From Longimicrobium sp. (lineage in GTDB: Bacteria; Gemmatimonadota; Gemmatimonadetes; Longimicrobiales; Longimicrobiaceae): a stretch of 64,000 nt of DNA. The translations under genes were made by a program, and so were the position numbers. Shown in pieces: positions 44,784 to 53,793 of this stretch. Location: positions 24,286 through 88,285 of the forward strand of contig DASVQP010000018.1 in NCBI GenBank assembly GCA_036389135.1, in the 5' to 3' direction. Numbering within the stretch: the first letter of the stretch is position 1; each line of letters opens with the position of its first letter. The notes under the pieces were generated by a model that worked only from the letters and a program-made list of their open reading frames with translations, ran no database searches and was not told the DNA's origin.

Positions 44784-46205
44784 TCACACCACCTCCACCT
44801 GCAGCAGATTCGTCGTCCCCGGCACGTGAATGGGGTAGCCGGCCGTCACCACCATGCGGTCGCCGGGCTGGCCCAGGCCGCGGGCCACGACCTCCGAGCG
44901 CGCGTAGTTCATCATCTCCTCGAACGTCGACTCCGCCGAGCAGAGCACCGGGATCGTCCCCCACACCAGCGCGAGCTGGTTGTAGGTGCGCTCCGTGTCC
45001 GTGATGGCCAGGATGGGCACCGGCGGGCGGAACGACGACACCACCCGCGCGGTGGAGCCGCTGCTGGTGAAGGTCACGATCACCGGCGCCTGCAGCCGGC
45101 GCACCGCCTCCACCGTGGCTCCCGCGACGGCGCGCTCGGTGGGGGTGTGGCCGTCGGAGCTGGCGCTGATGGGCATGTCGTAGTGCGGGCCCGCGTCCAT
45201 CACGTGCGAGTCCTCGATCTCCTGCGCGATCCGCGTCATCGCCTGCACCGCCTGCACCGGGAACTTCCCCGTCGCCGTCTCGGCCGAGAGCATCAGCGCA
45301 TCCGTACCGTCGATGATGGCGTTCGCCACGTCCGACGCCTCGGCGCGGGTGGGGCGTGGGTTCTCGATCATCGACTCCAGCATCTGCGTGGCGGTGATCA
45401 CCGGGCGGCTGCTGAGGTTCGCCATCTGGATCATCCGCTTCTGCGCCAGCGGCACCTGCTCGAAGGGGAGCTCCACCCCCAGGTCGCCCCGCGCCACCAT
45501 CGCCGCGGCCGATGCGGCCAGGATCTCCTCCAGATTCTCCAGCGCGTGCCCCTTCTCCACTTTGACCACGATCAGCGGCCCGCCCTCGGGGATGCGCCTC
45601 ACCAGGTCCAGCACGTCCTCCGCCGTGCGCACGAAGGAGAGAGCGATGTAGTCCACCCCCTGCTCCAGCGCGAACTCCAGGTCGCGCAGATCCTTTTCGG
45701 TCAGCGACGGCGCGCTCACCCGCACGCCGGGGAGGTTGATCCCCTTGTTGGAGGTGAGCGTCCCACCGTGGATCACGCGCATGGTGACGCGCGGCGGCGC
45801 CACTTCCTCCACGATCAGCTCCATCAGCCCGTCGGCCAGCAGCACCACGTCGCCCACCTCCACGTCGCCCGCGAGCTGCGCGTAGGTGGTGGGGAGCTCC
45901 TTCCCCGCCTCGTGCTCCCCCTCGGGGGCAAAGGTGACGGCGTCGCCGGGGGTCAGCTCAACGGCATCGGGAAGGACCCCAACGCGGATCTTGGGCCCCT
46001 GCAGGTCGCCCAGCACGGCGATGGGGCGCCCAACGTTGCGGGAGGCCTCACGCACGTTGCGGATGGTCTCCGCGTGGCGCTCCTGCGTGCCGTGGGAAAA
46101 GTTGATGCGGGCCACGTCCATCCCCGCCTCGATCAGCGCGGCGATGCGCTCGGGCGACCAGGTAGCGGGTCCCAGCGTGCAGACGATCTTGGTACGTCGG
46201 TTCAT
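44784..46205 (-). CDS. pyk: Pyruvate kinase
   Basis: A 473-residue glycolytic enzyme making pyruvate and ATP from phosphoenolpyruvate. Motifs: RTKIVCTLGPATWSPE at the start, ARINFSHGTQERH, active-site MVARGDLGVELPFEQVP, and ITATQMLESMIENPRPTRAEASDVANAI. The C-terminal allosteric domain is complete. Standard length, ATG start. It shares its flank with the MBL gene, possibly on one transcript. Confidence 0.97.
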   Translation of the reverse strand: MNRRTKIVCTLGPATWSPERIAALIEAGMDVARINFSHGTQERHAETIRNVREASRNVGRPIAVLGDLQGPKIRVGVLPDAVELTPGDAVTFAPEGEHEAGKELPTTYAQLAGDVEVGDVVLLADGLMELIVEEVAPPRVTMRVIHGGTLTSNKGINLPGVRVSAPSLTEKDLRDLEFALEQGVDYIALSFVRTAEDVLDLVRRIPEGGPLIVVKVEKGHALENLEEILAASAAAMVARGDLGVELPFEQVPLAQKRMIQMANLSSRPVITATQMLESMIENPRPTRAEASDVANAIIDGTDALMLSAETATGKFPVQAVQAMTRIAQEIEDSHVMDAGPHYDMPISASSDGHTPTERAVAGATVEAVRRLQAPVIVTFTSSGSTARVVSSFRPPVPILAITDTERTYNQLALVWGTIPVLCSAESTFEEMMNYARSEVVARGLGQPGDRMVVTAGYPIHVPGTTNLLQVEVV

Positions 46206-46567
46206 CGGTCTCGCTAGTCACGGTTGGCGTGCGAGAGAGACATACTGCCCCCGGCGTCGCGGCGGGGGCAAGGGGCGGAGGGGAAACAGGTGCTACAGGC
46301 CCCCTCCCCCGCCTGCGGGGGCGCAGGGCGGGTGAGGGGGAGAATTCGGCCCGAGGCGCACAGGACCGGGTAGGGGCGCGATTCATCGCGCCCGCCCTCG
46401 CCCCCACCTCGAACCCCGCCCCTCCGCACCGACCTCGTAGGGGCCGCCCCACGTGGCTGCCCGTGCCCTCCCCCGCACCGACTTAATCCCCTCGCACCGA
46501 TGCACGCCTGCGCCCCTCTCCCAGCGGTTTGGGAGAGGGGCAGCGAGGTGGCGAGCGGGGAGAGGGC
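46206..46567. repeat. Repeat-filled gap between Ste24 and pyk
   Basis: Modules: C/G hairpin (CCCCTCCCCCGCCTGCGGGG) about 46300-46343; GTAGGGGC palindromes at 46370-46393 and 46437-46463; and a CTCTCCC/GGGAGAGG hairpin at about 46514-46567 whose minus-strand end GTAGGCCCTCTCC supplies the Ste24 TAG stop. No gene recognised. Confidence 0.65.
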
Positions 46568-47851
46568 CTACCGCCGGAACCGGTCCGCGTACCTCTGCTC
46601 ACCCCCCGTCTCCCACGGCCGGTACGTGTTCGCGAACTCGATACGCTCCCCCAGCACGGGGTGCGACGCGCGGAACAGCTTGTACAGCGTGCCGGGATAG
46701 GGAACGGCCAGGTTCTCCGCCTGCAGCTTGGCGAACGCGGTGGCGGCCGAGCGGTTGTCGTGCGTCAGCTCCAGGCCGAAGCGGTCCGCCTCGTGCTCGT
46801 TGTGCCGCGTCACCGCGAACACCACCGGCGTCGCCACGAAGCTCACCGCGCCGAAGACCAGGATCAGCAGCGGGTACGACGCGACGTCCGAGAGCTGGTC
46901 GAAGCCGAAGCGCTCCCGGTACCGCGCGATCAGCCACCCCGCCGACGCGTGCACCGCGTACAGGCACAGCAGGATCAGGAGCGAGACGATCCCCAGCATC
47001 ATGAAGACGTGCTTCAGGACGAAGTGCCCCATCTCGTGGCCCATCACGAAGACCACCTCGCGCGAGTCCAGCTTCCTCAGCAGCGTGTCCCACAGAACGA
47101 TGCGCTTGCTCCCGCCGAAGCCGGTGACGTACGCGTTCACCGCCTCCGTGTCCACGCTCTTGTTCACCTCGAAGACGCGCCCGCCCTCGATCCCCGCTCG
47201 CCGCGCGGTCGCCAGGATCTGCGCCTCGAGCTGCTTGTCCTGCATCGGCCCGAACTTGTTGAAAAGCGGGTCGATGAAGATGGGGCTCAGCCACTGCCCC
47301 GCGATGATCAGCGGGATGACGGCGATCGCCGTGTAGAGCCACCAGCGGCGCGGGCTCCTTTTCAGGAGGAGGTACGGGATCCAGAGCGTGAGTGCCATTA
47401 GGAAGAGGCCGATCCCCAGCCCCTTGGCCGAGTCGCCGAACCACTTGCCGAAGCTCTGGTTTGAGAGACCGTACGCATGCTCGCGCACGAAGCCGCTGTA
47501 GTACGCCAGCGGCAGGTCCAGAATCCAGGTGAGGAGCGAGAACATCGCCCCGTACAGCACGAGCGTGAAGAACCAGTTGCGCCCCCCCGCCCGCGCCGCG
47601 TCGCGCATCCGTGCCGAAAGGCCGCTGAACAGGAAGACTGCCGGGACGAGGAATCCCCACAGCGTGGCGATCACCCAGAGCACGTTGCCGCTGCGATGGT
47701 AGCGTACCGCCTTCTCACTCGGCCTGGGCACGGGCACGTGCGCCGCCGCGGAAGCCTGCGGCCGGGCCGCGGGCGCGGGCGTCTGCTGGGCGTGCGCGGC
47801 GGGCGCCAGCGCGAGAACGAGGCACAGGAACAGCGTGCGGAGCCGGTTCAT
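46568..47851 (-). CDS. Ste24-type M48 metallopeptidase (CAAX protease-like)
   Basis: A 427-residue integral membrane protease. A signal-like N-terminus (MNRLRTLFLCLVLALAPAAHAQ) precedes a Pro/Ala-rich linker, then several membrane helices in the Ste24 pattern. The zinc motif is HEMGH in VMGHEMGHFVLKHVF. The C-terminal catalytic Glu region is HEADRFGLELTHDN. Bacterial homologues cleave membrane peptides; no prenylation substrate is expected. It is longer and differently organised than the M48 protein at 78-1046. Confidence 0.9.
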   Translation of the reverse strand: MNRLRTLFLCLVLALAPAAHAQQTPAPAARPQASAAAHVPVPRPSEKAVRYHRSGNVLWVIATLWGFLVPAVFLFSGLSARMRDAARAGGRNWFFTLVLYGAMFSLLTWILDLPLAYYSGFVREHAYGLSNQSFGKWFGDSAKGLGIGLFLMALTLWIPYLLLKRSPRRWWLYTAIAVIPLIIAGQWLSPIFIDPLFNKFGPMQDKQLEAQILATARRAGIEGGRVFEVNKSVDTEAVNAYVTGFGGSKRIVLWDTLLRKLDSREVVFVMGHEMGHFVLKHVFMMLGIVSLLILLCLYAVHASAGWLIARYRERFGFDQLSDVASYPLLILVFGAVSFVATPVVFAVTRHNEHEADRFGLELTHDNRSAATAFAKLQAENLAVPYPGTLYKLFRASHPVLGERIEFANTYRPWETGGEQRYADRFRR

Positions 47852-47929
47852 CACGGAATCGTTGCGTGGGATGGAGGGTCCTGCGGGAAGGCAGGGGCCG
47901 CGCACTCGAACGGCGCGCGGCCCCGTCGG

Positions 47930-48127
47930 TCACAGCTGCGGCGGAAGCTCCTGCCCTGACTGGATCTGGTGCAGGATGCCGGTGAGCATCTGCTCCCTGC
48001 GCTTGAGGGCTTCGCGGAAGTCGAAGTTGTCGGTCCCGGCGATCTCGTCGTGCAGATCGGAAAGGTACGAGCGAAGTGCGTCCGCCAGTACGGCGGCGCC
48101 ATCCGTGTCGAGCGAGAGTTGGGTCAT
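47930..48127 (-). CDS. Small hypothetical protein, 65 aa
   Basis: A 65-residue helical protein, MTQLSLDTDGAAVLADALRSYL followed by DLHDEIAGTDNFDFREALKRREQMLTGILHQIQ. Acidic and amphipathic, no membrane helix. Similar small proteins appear in many bacteria without a name. The ATG at 48127 lies in a good context; a longer upstream frame runs through the sirtuin gene antiparallel region and is not used. Confidence 0.6.
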   Translation of the reverse strand: MTQLSLDTDGAAVLADALRSYLSDLHDEIAGTDNFDFREALKRREQMLTGILHQIQSGQELPPQL

Positions 48128-48243
48128 CCCGGCGGCTCCGGTTGCGTTTGGATAGGTCGGTCGGTCCAGTCCTTCCCCGCTCTCACGCAAACCGCGTACG
48201 AACGCCGCGCCACGCCGCACCGATCCCCCGCCCGCGCGCCGCC

Positions 48244-49023
48244 TCAAGCCACCCGCGACCGCACTTCCTCCACCAGACGCGGCAGGATGCCCCCCGCCGT
48301 CCCCTGCAGAATCACGTTGGCGATGCCGGTCAGCTCGCTCGGCTCGGGATTCACCTCGATGACAAACGCGCCGTTCGACCGCGCGATGTGGGGCAGATCC
48401 GCCGCGGGCCACACCGTCCCCGAGGTCCCCACCAGGAGGAGGGCATCGCAGCGGCGCGCATCGTCCCACGCGCGCTCCACCGCCTGTTTCGGCAGCATCT
48501 CCCCGAACCACACCACGTCCGGCCGCAGCGGCGACCCGCACGACGGGCACGGTGGTGGATCGCGCTCGCGGTCGTCCTCGCCGGGAATCTCGCCGGTGAA
48601 CGGATGGCCGGCGTCGAGGCAGCGGAGGCGGCGGATGTTGCCGTGAAGCTCCACCACGTCTTCACTTCCGGCCGCCGCGTGGAGTCCGTCCACGTTCTGC
48701 GTCACCACCGTCACGTTGGGAAGCAGACGCTGGAGCTCGGTGACGGCGAAGTGCCCCGCGTGCGGCGCGGCCTCGGCAACGCGGCGGCGGCGCCACGCGT
48801 ACCAGCTCCACACGCGCCGCGGATTCGCGCGGAAGCCCTGCTCGGTGGCGAGCTCCTGCGGGTCGAATTCGGCCCACAGCCCTTCCATCGCATCGCGAAA
48901 GGTGGGGATGCCGCTCTCCTTCGACATCCCCGCCCCCGTGGAAACGACCACCCGCCGCGCCCGCGCCAGGGCGTCCGCCGCGGCGGCGACTACATCAGGC
49001 GTTACCAGGATCTTGTTCGGCAT
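48244..49023 (-). CDS. NAD-dependent protein deacylase (Sir2 family)
   Basis: A 259-residue sirtuin. NAD motifs STGAGMSKESGIPTFRD (28-44) and TQNVDGLH (108-115), with catalytic His127 in ELHGN. Tyr75 and Arg78 (WYAWR) match the Tyr/Arg pair that lets SIRT5-type enzymes remove succinyl and malonyl groups. The zinc module has only one CxxC (Cys159, Cys162); the first pair is reduced to Cys135 with His140 nearby, so zinc binding may be altered. The small protein at 47930 follows on the same strand. Confidence 0.9.
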   Translation of the reverse strand: MPNKILVTPDVVAAAADALARARRVVVSTGAGMSKESGIPTFRDAMEGLWAEFDPQELATEQGFRANPRRVWSWYAWRRRRVAEAAPHAGHFAVTELQRLLPNVTVVTQNVDGLHAAAGSEDVVELHGNIRRLRCLDAGHPFTGEIPGEDDRERDPPPCPSCGSPLRPDVVWFGEMLPKQAVERAWDDARRCDALLLVGTSGTVWPAADLPHIARSNGAFVIEVNPEPSELTGIANVILQGTAGGILPRLVEEVRSRVA

Positions 49024-49028
49024 GAAGG

Positions 49029-49391
49029 CTACTCCGGTCTGAATTCCGCCGTAACTGTGATTGACCCCATTAAATTGCTGTTGAACTCCTCCAGATCCTC
49101 GGCTGGAATCCAGTACTCCTCGTGCTGGCTGGCGCCCACGACGCGTGGAGTGTACCGGCTGAGGAAGTCGCTCCGCACCTCGAAGCGGGTCACGTATCCC
49201 ACGTACCCGGAAGCGGCGTCGCGCGTGTTCCAGTCGCGGGCGATCTGCGCGGCGTACGCTTCATAGGTGACGGGGTAGAAGATCGGCTGGTGCGGCAGGC
49301 GCGGCGGGAAGGACGTCCACCCGCTCTCGCGGATCAGCGCCAGCTCCGCCTCGCCCACCGGGCGCCAGAGCGTCGTCGACTCGTCACTCAT
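49029..49391 (-). CDS. Small conserved protein, annotated elsewhere as ADP-ribosylation/crystallin J1-like
   Basis: A 120-residue protein with the recognisable opening LWRPVGEAELALIRESGWTSFPP and the segments IFYPVTYEAYAAQIARDWN, GYVGYVTRFEV and HEEYWIPAEDLEEFN. Database records with this pattern are often labelled ADP-ribosylation/crystallin J1, from memory; experimental function is unknown to me. The fold may be related to the small ADP-ribosyl-binding domains. The ATG overlaps the stop of the amidohydrolase gene (ATGA), so the pair is translationally coupled. Confidence 0.68.
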   Translation of the reverse strand: MSDESTTLWRPVGEAELALIRESGWTSFPPRLPHQPIFYPVTYEAYAAQIARDWNTRDAASGYVGYVTRFEVRSDFLSRYTPRVVGASQHEEYWIPAEDLEEFNSNLMGSITVTAEFRPE

Positions 49392-50944
49392 GCGCGGTGC
49401 ACCACCTCGCCGCCCACCATCGTCAGCACGCACGCCATCGTCCGCAGCTCGTCCGCCGGCACCGCGAGCGGGTCGCGGTCCCATGCGACGAGGTCCGCGT
49501 GATAGCCCGGGAGGAGACGCCCCTGCCGGTCCGACTCGTTGGCGGCGTAGGCGGGCCCCTCGGTGTACGCCCGCAACGCATCCTCGGCGGAGATGCAGTG
49601 CTCGGCGAACCATCCGCCCTCCGGCCCGCCATCCCAGCCCCGCCGCGTGACGGCGGCAAAGAGACCGGGGCGCGGATCGACCGTCTCCACCGGCACGTCG
49701 GACCCGAAGGCGAGCACCATCCCCGCGCGCTTCACCGCCGCGAAGGGGTAGGCGCCGCGCGAGCGCTCGTGCCCCCAGTGCCGCTCGGCGGCGGGGATGT
49801 CGGTCATCAGGTGCACCGGCTGCACCGATGCCACGATCCCGGAGCGCGCCGCGCGCTCCCACAGTTCGGGCGGGCAGAGCTGGAGGTGCTCGATGCGGTG
49901 CCGCATGGCGCGGGGCGGCGCCACGCTCCCCATTACGTCGATCGCCAGCTCCACCGCCGCGTCGCCGATGGCGTGCACCGTGGACGCGATCCCCGCATTG
50001 GCGGCGCGGCGCACGTGCGCGCGGAACTCGTCCGAGGCGAGCGTCTGGATTCCGCGCTCGTCCGTGCTCCCCTCGTACGGCTCGCGCATCCACGCCGTGC
50101 GCGACCCCAGCGCGCCGTCGAGGAACATCTTCACCCCGCCCAGCTTCAGCCACTCCCCCCCGAAGCCGCTGCGCACCCCCAGCTCGATCGCCGCGTCCAG
50201 CCGCGCCAGGGGGATCGACTGCAGGACGCGCAGGCGCAGCACGCCGTCCGCCTGCATCGCCGTGAAGTCCGCGATCCCCGTCTCCTCCACGGAGTGTACG
50301 CCGGTCAGCCCCAGCGCGTGCACGGCGCTCTGCGCATCCAGCAGCGCCTCCCGCACCTCCGCCGGCGATGGAGCCGGGAGGTGCGCCTCGGCGAGCTTCT
50401 TCGCCGTCTCCAGCAGGATCCCGGTCGGCTCCCCCGCCGCGTCGCGTACGATGGTGCCGCCCTCGGGATCGGGGGTGTCGCGCGTGATCCCGCACCGCCG
50501 CAGCCCCGCGGAGTTGAGCCACGCCGCGTGGATGTCGTGGCTCTCCAGGTAGCACGGCCGCCCCGGAACGATGGCATCCAGGTCGTTGCGCGATGGAAAG
50601 CGCCCCCAGCGGTGCACGTCCCACCCCAGCCCCCTGATCCACCCCTCGCCCCCCGCCACCGCAACCGCGGCGACGCCCTCCTCCAGCGTGCGCGCGGCGT
50701 TCAGGTCCACCCGCCGCCGCGCCATCGCCCACAGCGTCAGGTGCACGTGCGCGTCGGTGAGCCCCGGCGTCACGGTGGCGCCATCCAGCCGCTCGACCGT
50801 GAAGCCGGGTTTGGCGGCGCCGCGCACCTCCTCCTCACTCCCGAGCGCGACCACGCGCCCCTCGCGCACCAGCAGCGCCCGCACCGGCGCGTGGGTCCCC
50901 AGCACGTGTATGCGATCCGCGACGACGATCAGGTCAGGCTGCAT
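49388..50944 (-). CDS. Amidohydrolase family protein (YtcJ-like)
   Basis: A 518-residue metal-dependent hydrolase of the amidohydrolase superfamily, long YtcJ type. Metal motif DAHVHLTLWA after GATVTPGL, later HAIGDAAVE and HRIEHLQLCPPE, and the C-terminal Asp in AFGSDVPVETVDPR. N-terminal beta part (PDLIVVADRIHVLGTHAPV) typical of the composite domain. Substrates of this branch are mostly unknown. ATG at 50944. It is the upstream partner of the coupled small protein. Confidence 0.86.
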   Translation of the reverse strand: MQPDLIVVADRIHVLGTHAPVRALLVREGRVVALGSEEEVRGAAKPGFTVERLDGATVTPGLTDAHVHLTLWAMARRRVDLNAARTLEEGVAAVAVAGGEGWIRGLGWDVHRWGRFPSRNDLDAIVPGRPCYLESHDIHAAWLNSAGLRRCGITRDTPDPEGGTIVRDAAGEPTGILLETAKKLAEAHLPAPSPAEVREALLDAQSAVHALGLTGVHSVEETGIADFTAMQADGVLRLRVLQSIPLARLDAAIELGVRSGFGGEWLKLGGVKMFLDGALGSRTAWMREPYEGSTDERGIQTLASDEFRAHVRRAANAGIASTVHAIGDAAVELAIDVMGSVAPPRAMRHRIEHLQLCPPELWERAARSGIVASVQPVHLMTDIPAAERHWGHERSRGAYPFAAVKRAGMVLAFGSDVPVETVDPRPGLFAAVTRRGWDGGPEGGWFAEHCISAEDALRAYTEGPAYAANESDRQGRLLPGYHADLVAWDRDPLAVPADELRTMACVLTMVGGEVVHRA

Positions 50945-51375
50945 TGGGCGAAGCAAAGGGCAGGGCGTGGTGCGAAGCGGGCGCGGCAAGATGGGGGCGG
51001 GGGCGGGATGCGGCAACGGCGGCCCTCACCCGGCAGCTTACAGCTGCCACCCTCTCCCACAAACCGCCGTGGGAGAGGGGACGGGGCCCCGGCCCGTGCG
51101 GCCGGCTTCAGGCACGGACCTATACGGTAGGGGCGCGATTTATCGCGCCCGTGCCCGTCACCGCTCCGCCCCCGTGACCCACCCCGGAACCCGTAGGGGC
51201 AGACCTGCGTGTCTGCCCGCCCTCTCCCCTGCCTCGATCCCCGCTCCAGGCACCGTAACCTCGTAGGGGCCCCCGCGACGCCGCATGCACCGCGCGCGAA
51301 TGCATGCCAAACGCCCCTCCCCCAGGTAGTTATTGGGGGAGGGGCCGCGAGTTCACGAGCGGGGGAGGGGGCCCT
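50945..51375. repeat. Repeat-filled gap between the amidohydrolase and purine nucleoside phosphorylase genes
   Basis: Contains hairpins CCCTCTCCCACAAACC...GTGGGAGAGGGG (about 51050-51079), GTAGGGGC palindromes at 51127-51150 and 51196-51220 (the latter in the CAGAC...GTCTG version), and a CCCTCCCCCAGG...GGGGGAGGGG module at 51312-51375 ending at the phosphorylase stop codon. The first 60 bases are unique. Confidence 0.65.
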
Positions 51376-52197
51376 CTACATCCGCGCCACCACGCCCTCC
51401 ACCAGCGCCGTCAGCCCCGGCTCCGCCCCGCGCGCGGTGGCGATGATCCGTTCGATGTTCGCCACCTCCAGCGCGTCCGGCAGGCAGGCGTCGGTAATGA
51501 TCGACACGCCCATCACCCGCATCCCCCCGTGGATCGCCACGATGACCTCGGGGACCGTGGACATCCCCACCACGTCGGCGCCCATCGCGCGCAGCATGCG
51601 ATACTCGGCGCGCGTCTCCAGGTTGGGCCCGGGGACGGCCACGTACACCCCGCTCCGCAGCGGGATGCGCCGCTCCATCGCCACCTCGCGCGCCAGCGCC
51701 TGCAGCCCGCGGTCGTACACCTGCGACATGTCCGGGAACCGCGGGCCCAGCGAGTCGTCGTTGGGGCCGATCAGCGGATTGTCGCCCAGCAGGTTGATGT
51801 GGTCGGTGATGAGGACGAGATCGCCGGGGCTCCAGAAAGGGTTCATTCCCCCGCACGCGTTGGAGACGATCAGCGTCCCCGCGCCCAGCGCCCGCATCAC
51901 GCGTACGGGAAAGGTCACCTGCTGGAGGGTGTAGCCCTCATAGCGGTGGAAGCGCCCCTGCATCGCCACCACGGGCCGGCCGCCCAGCGTCCCCAGCAGG
52001 AGGCGCCCCGTGTGCGACTCGACGGTGGAGAGCGGGAAGTGCGGGATCTCCGCGTAGGGGATCTCCGTCTCCACCTCGACGCGGTCCGCCAGCCCGCCGA
52101 GCCCCGTCCCCAGGATGATGGCCGCGTCCGGCTTCAGCGTGCTGCGCGCCTGGATGGCCGTCACCGCATCCGCGATTCGTTCCCTCAGCTCCGCCAC
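51376..52197 (-). CDS. Purine-nucleoside phosphorylase, trimeric type
   Basis: A 273-residue enzyme of nucleoside phosphorylase family 2 (PNP/MTAP). Motifs: [14 protein letters not shown] phosphate loop, [22 protein letters not shown] and [21 protein letters not shown]. It cleaves inosine/guanosine with phosphate. GTG start at 52197, abutting the divIVA stop with no gap. The TAG stop belongs to a repeat. Works in the same pathway as apt and hpt of this window. Confidence 0.92.
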   Translation of the reverse strand: MAELRERIADAVTAIQARSTLKPDAAIILGTGLGGLADRVEVETEIPYAEIPHFPLSTVESHTGRLLLGTLGGRPVVAMQGRFHRYEGYTLQQVTFPVRVMRALGAGTLIVSNACGGMNPFWSPGDLVLITDHINLLGDNPLIGPNDDSLGPRFPDMSQVYDRGLQALAREVAMERRIPLRSGVYVAVPGPNLETRAEYRMLRAMGADVVGMSTVPEVIVAIHGGMRVMGVSIITDACLPDALEVANIERIIATARGAEPGLTALVEGVVARM

Positions 52198-52740
52198 TCA
52201 GCTCTCCCCATCGCCGCCCTCGCCCTCGGCGGCCTCGTTGCCCCCGCCCTGCCCCTCCGCCTCCAGGCGGGTAAGGGTGGCGGTGAGGCCCTCCTCCTGC
52301 TCGATCTCGCCGAGCTGCCGCTCCACCATCGCGCGGAAGATGCGCAGGAAGCGCACGCGCTGCCCCTGGATCCGCCGCAGCGCCTCCAGCGCGAGCGAGA
52401 CCTGGCGCTTGGCGTCGGACACGATGCGCTCCCCCTGCGAGCGCGCCTCGCGCAGCAGGAGGTCGGCCTCGCGGCGCGCCTGGTCGCGCATGTCCTCGCG
52501 CAGCTGCTGGGCGGAAACGAGCGCCTCGTTCATGGCGCGCTCCCTGTCGCGGTACTCGGCCATGGAGCCGGACATCGCGTCCACCTTGCCGGCGAGCGCG
52601 CTGTTCTGCCGCACCAGCTCTTCCATGCGGCTGGCGACCACTTCCAGGAAGTTGTCGACGGATTCCGTGTCGTACCCGCGCATCACGCGGCGGAAGTCGC
52701 CTTTCTTCTTGCGAACGTCGAGCGGTGTAAGGTCGATCAT
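52198..52740 (-). CDS. DivIVA domain-containing protein
   Basis: A 180-residue coiled-coil protein that recognises curved membrane at poles and septa. The N-terminal DivIVA lipid-binding motif is intact: MIDLTPLDVRKKKGDFRRVMRGYDTESVDNFLEVVA. A long coil follows (60-150) and a low-complexity acidic tail. It overlaps yggS by 4 bases (ATGA) and touches the purine nucleoside phosphorylase gene. In other phyla yggS and divIVA also sit together near division genes, so a role in growth or division is likely. Confidence 0.92.
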   Translation of the reverse strand: MIDLTPLDVRKKKGDFRRVMRGYDTESVDNFLEVVASRMEELVRQNSALAGKVDAMSGSMAEYRDRERAMNEALVSAQQLREDMRDQARREADLLLREARSQGERIVSDAKRQVSLALEALRRIQGQRVRFLRIFRAMVERQLGEIEQEEGLTATLTRLEAEGQGGGNEAAEGEGGDGES

Positions 52741-53429
52741 CCCCGCTCCCTAAAGAGAACCGAGCCCACGCGAACGAGGGTGCTTCCCTCCTCCACCGCA
52801 ATCTCGAAGTCGTTGCTCATCCCCATCGACAGGTGCCGCCCGGCCACCCCCGGCACCTGCCGCGCCACCTCGTCCAGCAGCTCGCGCGTGCGCCGGAACG
52901 CCGCGCGCACCACCTGCTCGTCGTCGGTGAAGGGCGCCATCGTCATCAGCCCCTCCACCCGCATCCCCGGCAGCCCCACGATCCGACCGACGCCCTCCAC
53001 CAGCGCGTCCGGCTCGAACCCGCCCTTGGTCCCCTCCCCCGACGCGTTCACCTGCACCAGCGCCCGCACTGCCACCCCACGCTTCACGGCCTCGGCGGAC
53101 AGTGCTTCGGCCAGACGGAGCGAGTCGAGGGAGTGGATCAGGTCGAAGAGGGGGAGCGCCTTCCCCGCCTTGTTGCGCTGCAGGTGCCCGATCAGGTGCC
53201 ACCCGACCGTCTCGCGCCCGACCTCGGCAACCTTTTCCTCCAGCTCCTGGACGCGGTTCTCGCCCACGTCCGCCACCCCCGCCGCCTTCACCGCCCGCAC
53301 CGCATCGGCGGGATGCGTCTTGGTGACCGCCACCAGCGTGACCGGATCAGAGCGCCCGGCGCGCTCCCGCGCCCGCTCGATCCTCTCCCTGACCTCGTGT
53401 ACGCGCGCCGCGAGCTCTGCCGAATCCAT
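52737..53429 (-). CDS. YggS family pyridoxal-phosphate homeostasis protein
   Basis: A 230-residue PLP-binding protein (PROSC/YggS), with alanine-racemase-like barrel fold but no racemase activity known. PLP lysine Lys37 in VAVTKTHP; GENRVQEL and WHLIGHLQRNKAG segments; C-terminal SMGMSNDFEIAVEEGSTLVRVG. ATG at 53429. First gene of the yggS-divIVA-purine nucleoside phosphorylase unit; the longer frame upstream reads repeats. Confidence 0.94.
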   Translation of the reverse strand: MDSAELAARVHEVRERIERARERAGRSDPVTLVAVTKTHPADAVRAVKAAGVADVGENRVQELEEKVAEVGRETVGWHLIGHLQRNKAGKALPLFDLIHSLDSLRLAEALSAEAVKRGVAVRALVQVNASGEGTKGGFEPDALVEGVGRIVGLPGMRVEGLMTMAPFTDDEQVVRAAFRRTRELLDEVARQVPGVAGRHLSMGMSNDFEIAVEEGSTLVRVGSVLFRERG

Positions 53430-53793
53430 GGGGTGGGATTGTAAAGCGGCGTGGCGGCGGGGGCAAGAAGACGGGAATGGGGAATGGGGAATGGGGGCAC
53501 GCATGCATCCGCGCGGATTGCGTGGGTCCGGTGCCGGGATGGCACGGGCAGCCACATGGGGCGGCCCCTACGTGGATGCGGCGCGGAGGGGCGGGGTTCG
53601 CGGCTGGGGCAAGGGTGGGCAGACACGCAGGTCTGCCCCTACCGGTTTGGGTGCGTTGGGCGGGGATCGAGACGGGGCAAGGGTGGGCGCGATGAATCGC
53701 GCTCTTACGGGGCATGGTGTCGCAGACGGTGTTCTCCCCCTCACCCGCCCTGCGCCCCCGCAGGCGGGGGAGGGGGCCGGGGGGAGGGGGCCC
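53430..53793. repeat. Repeat-filled gap between yggS and cdaA
   Basis: GGGAATG heptamers at 53475-53498; GTAGGGGC palindromes at 53543-53571, 53618-53641 and 53685-53708 (three different stem versions); and a CCCGCCTGCGGGGG-type hairpin at about 53745-53793 that adjoins the cdaA stop. No gene recognised. Confidence 0.65.
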
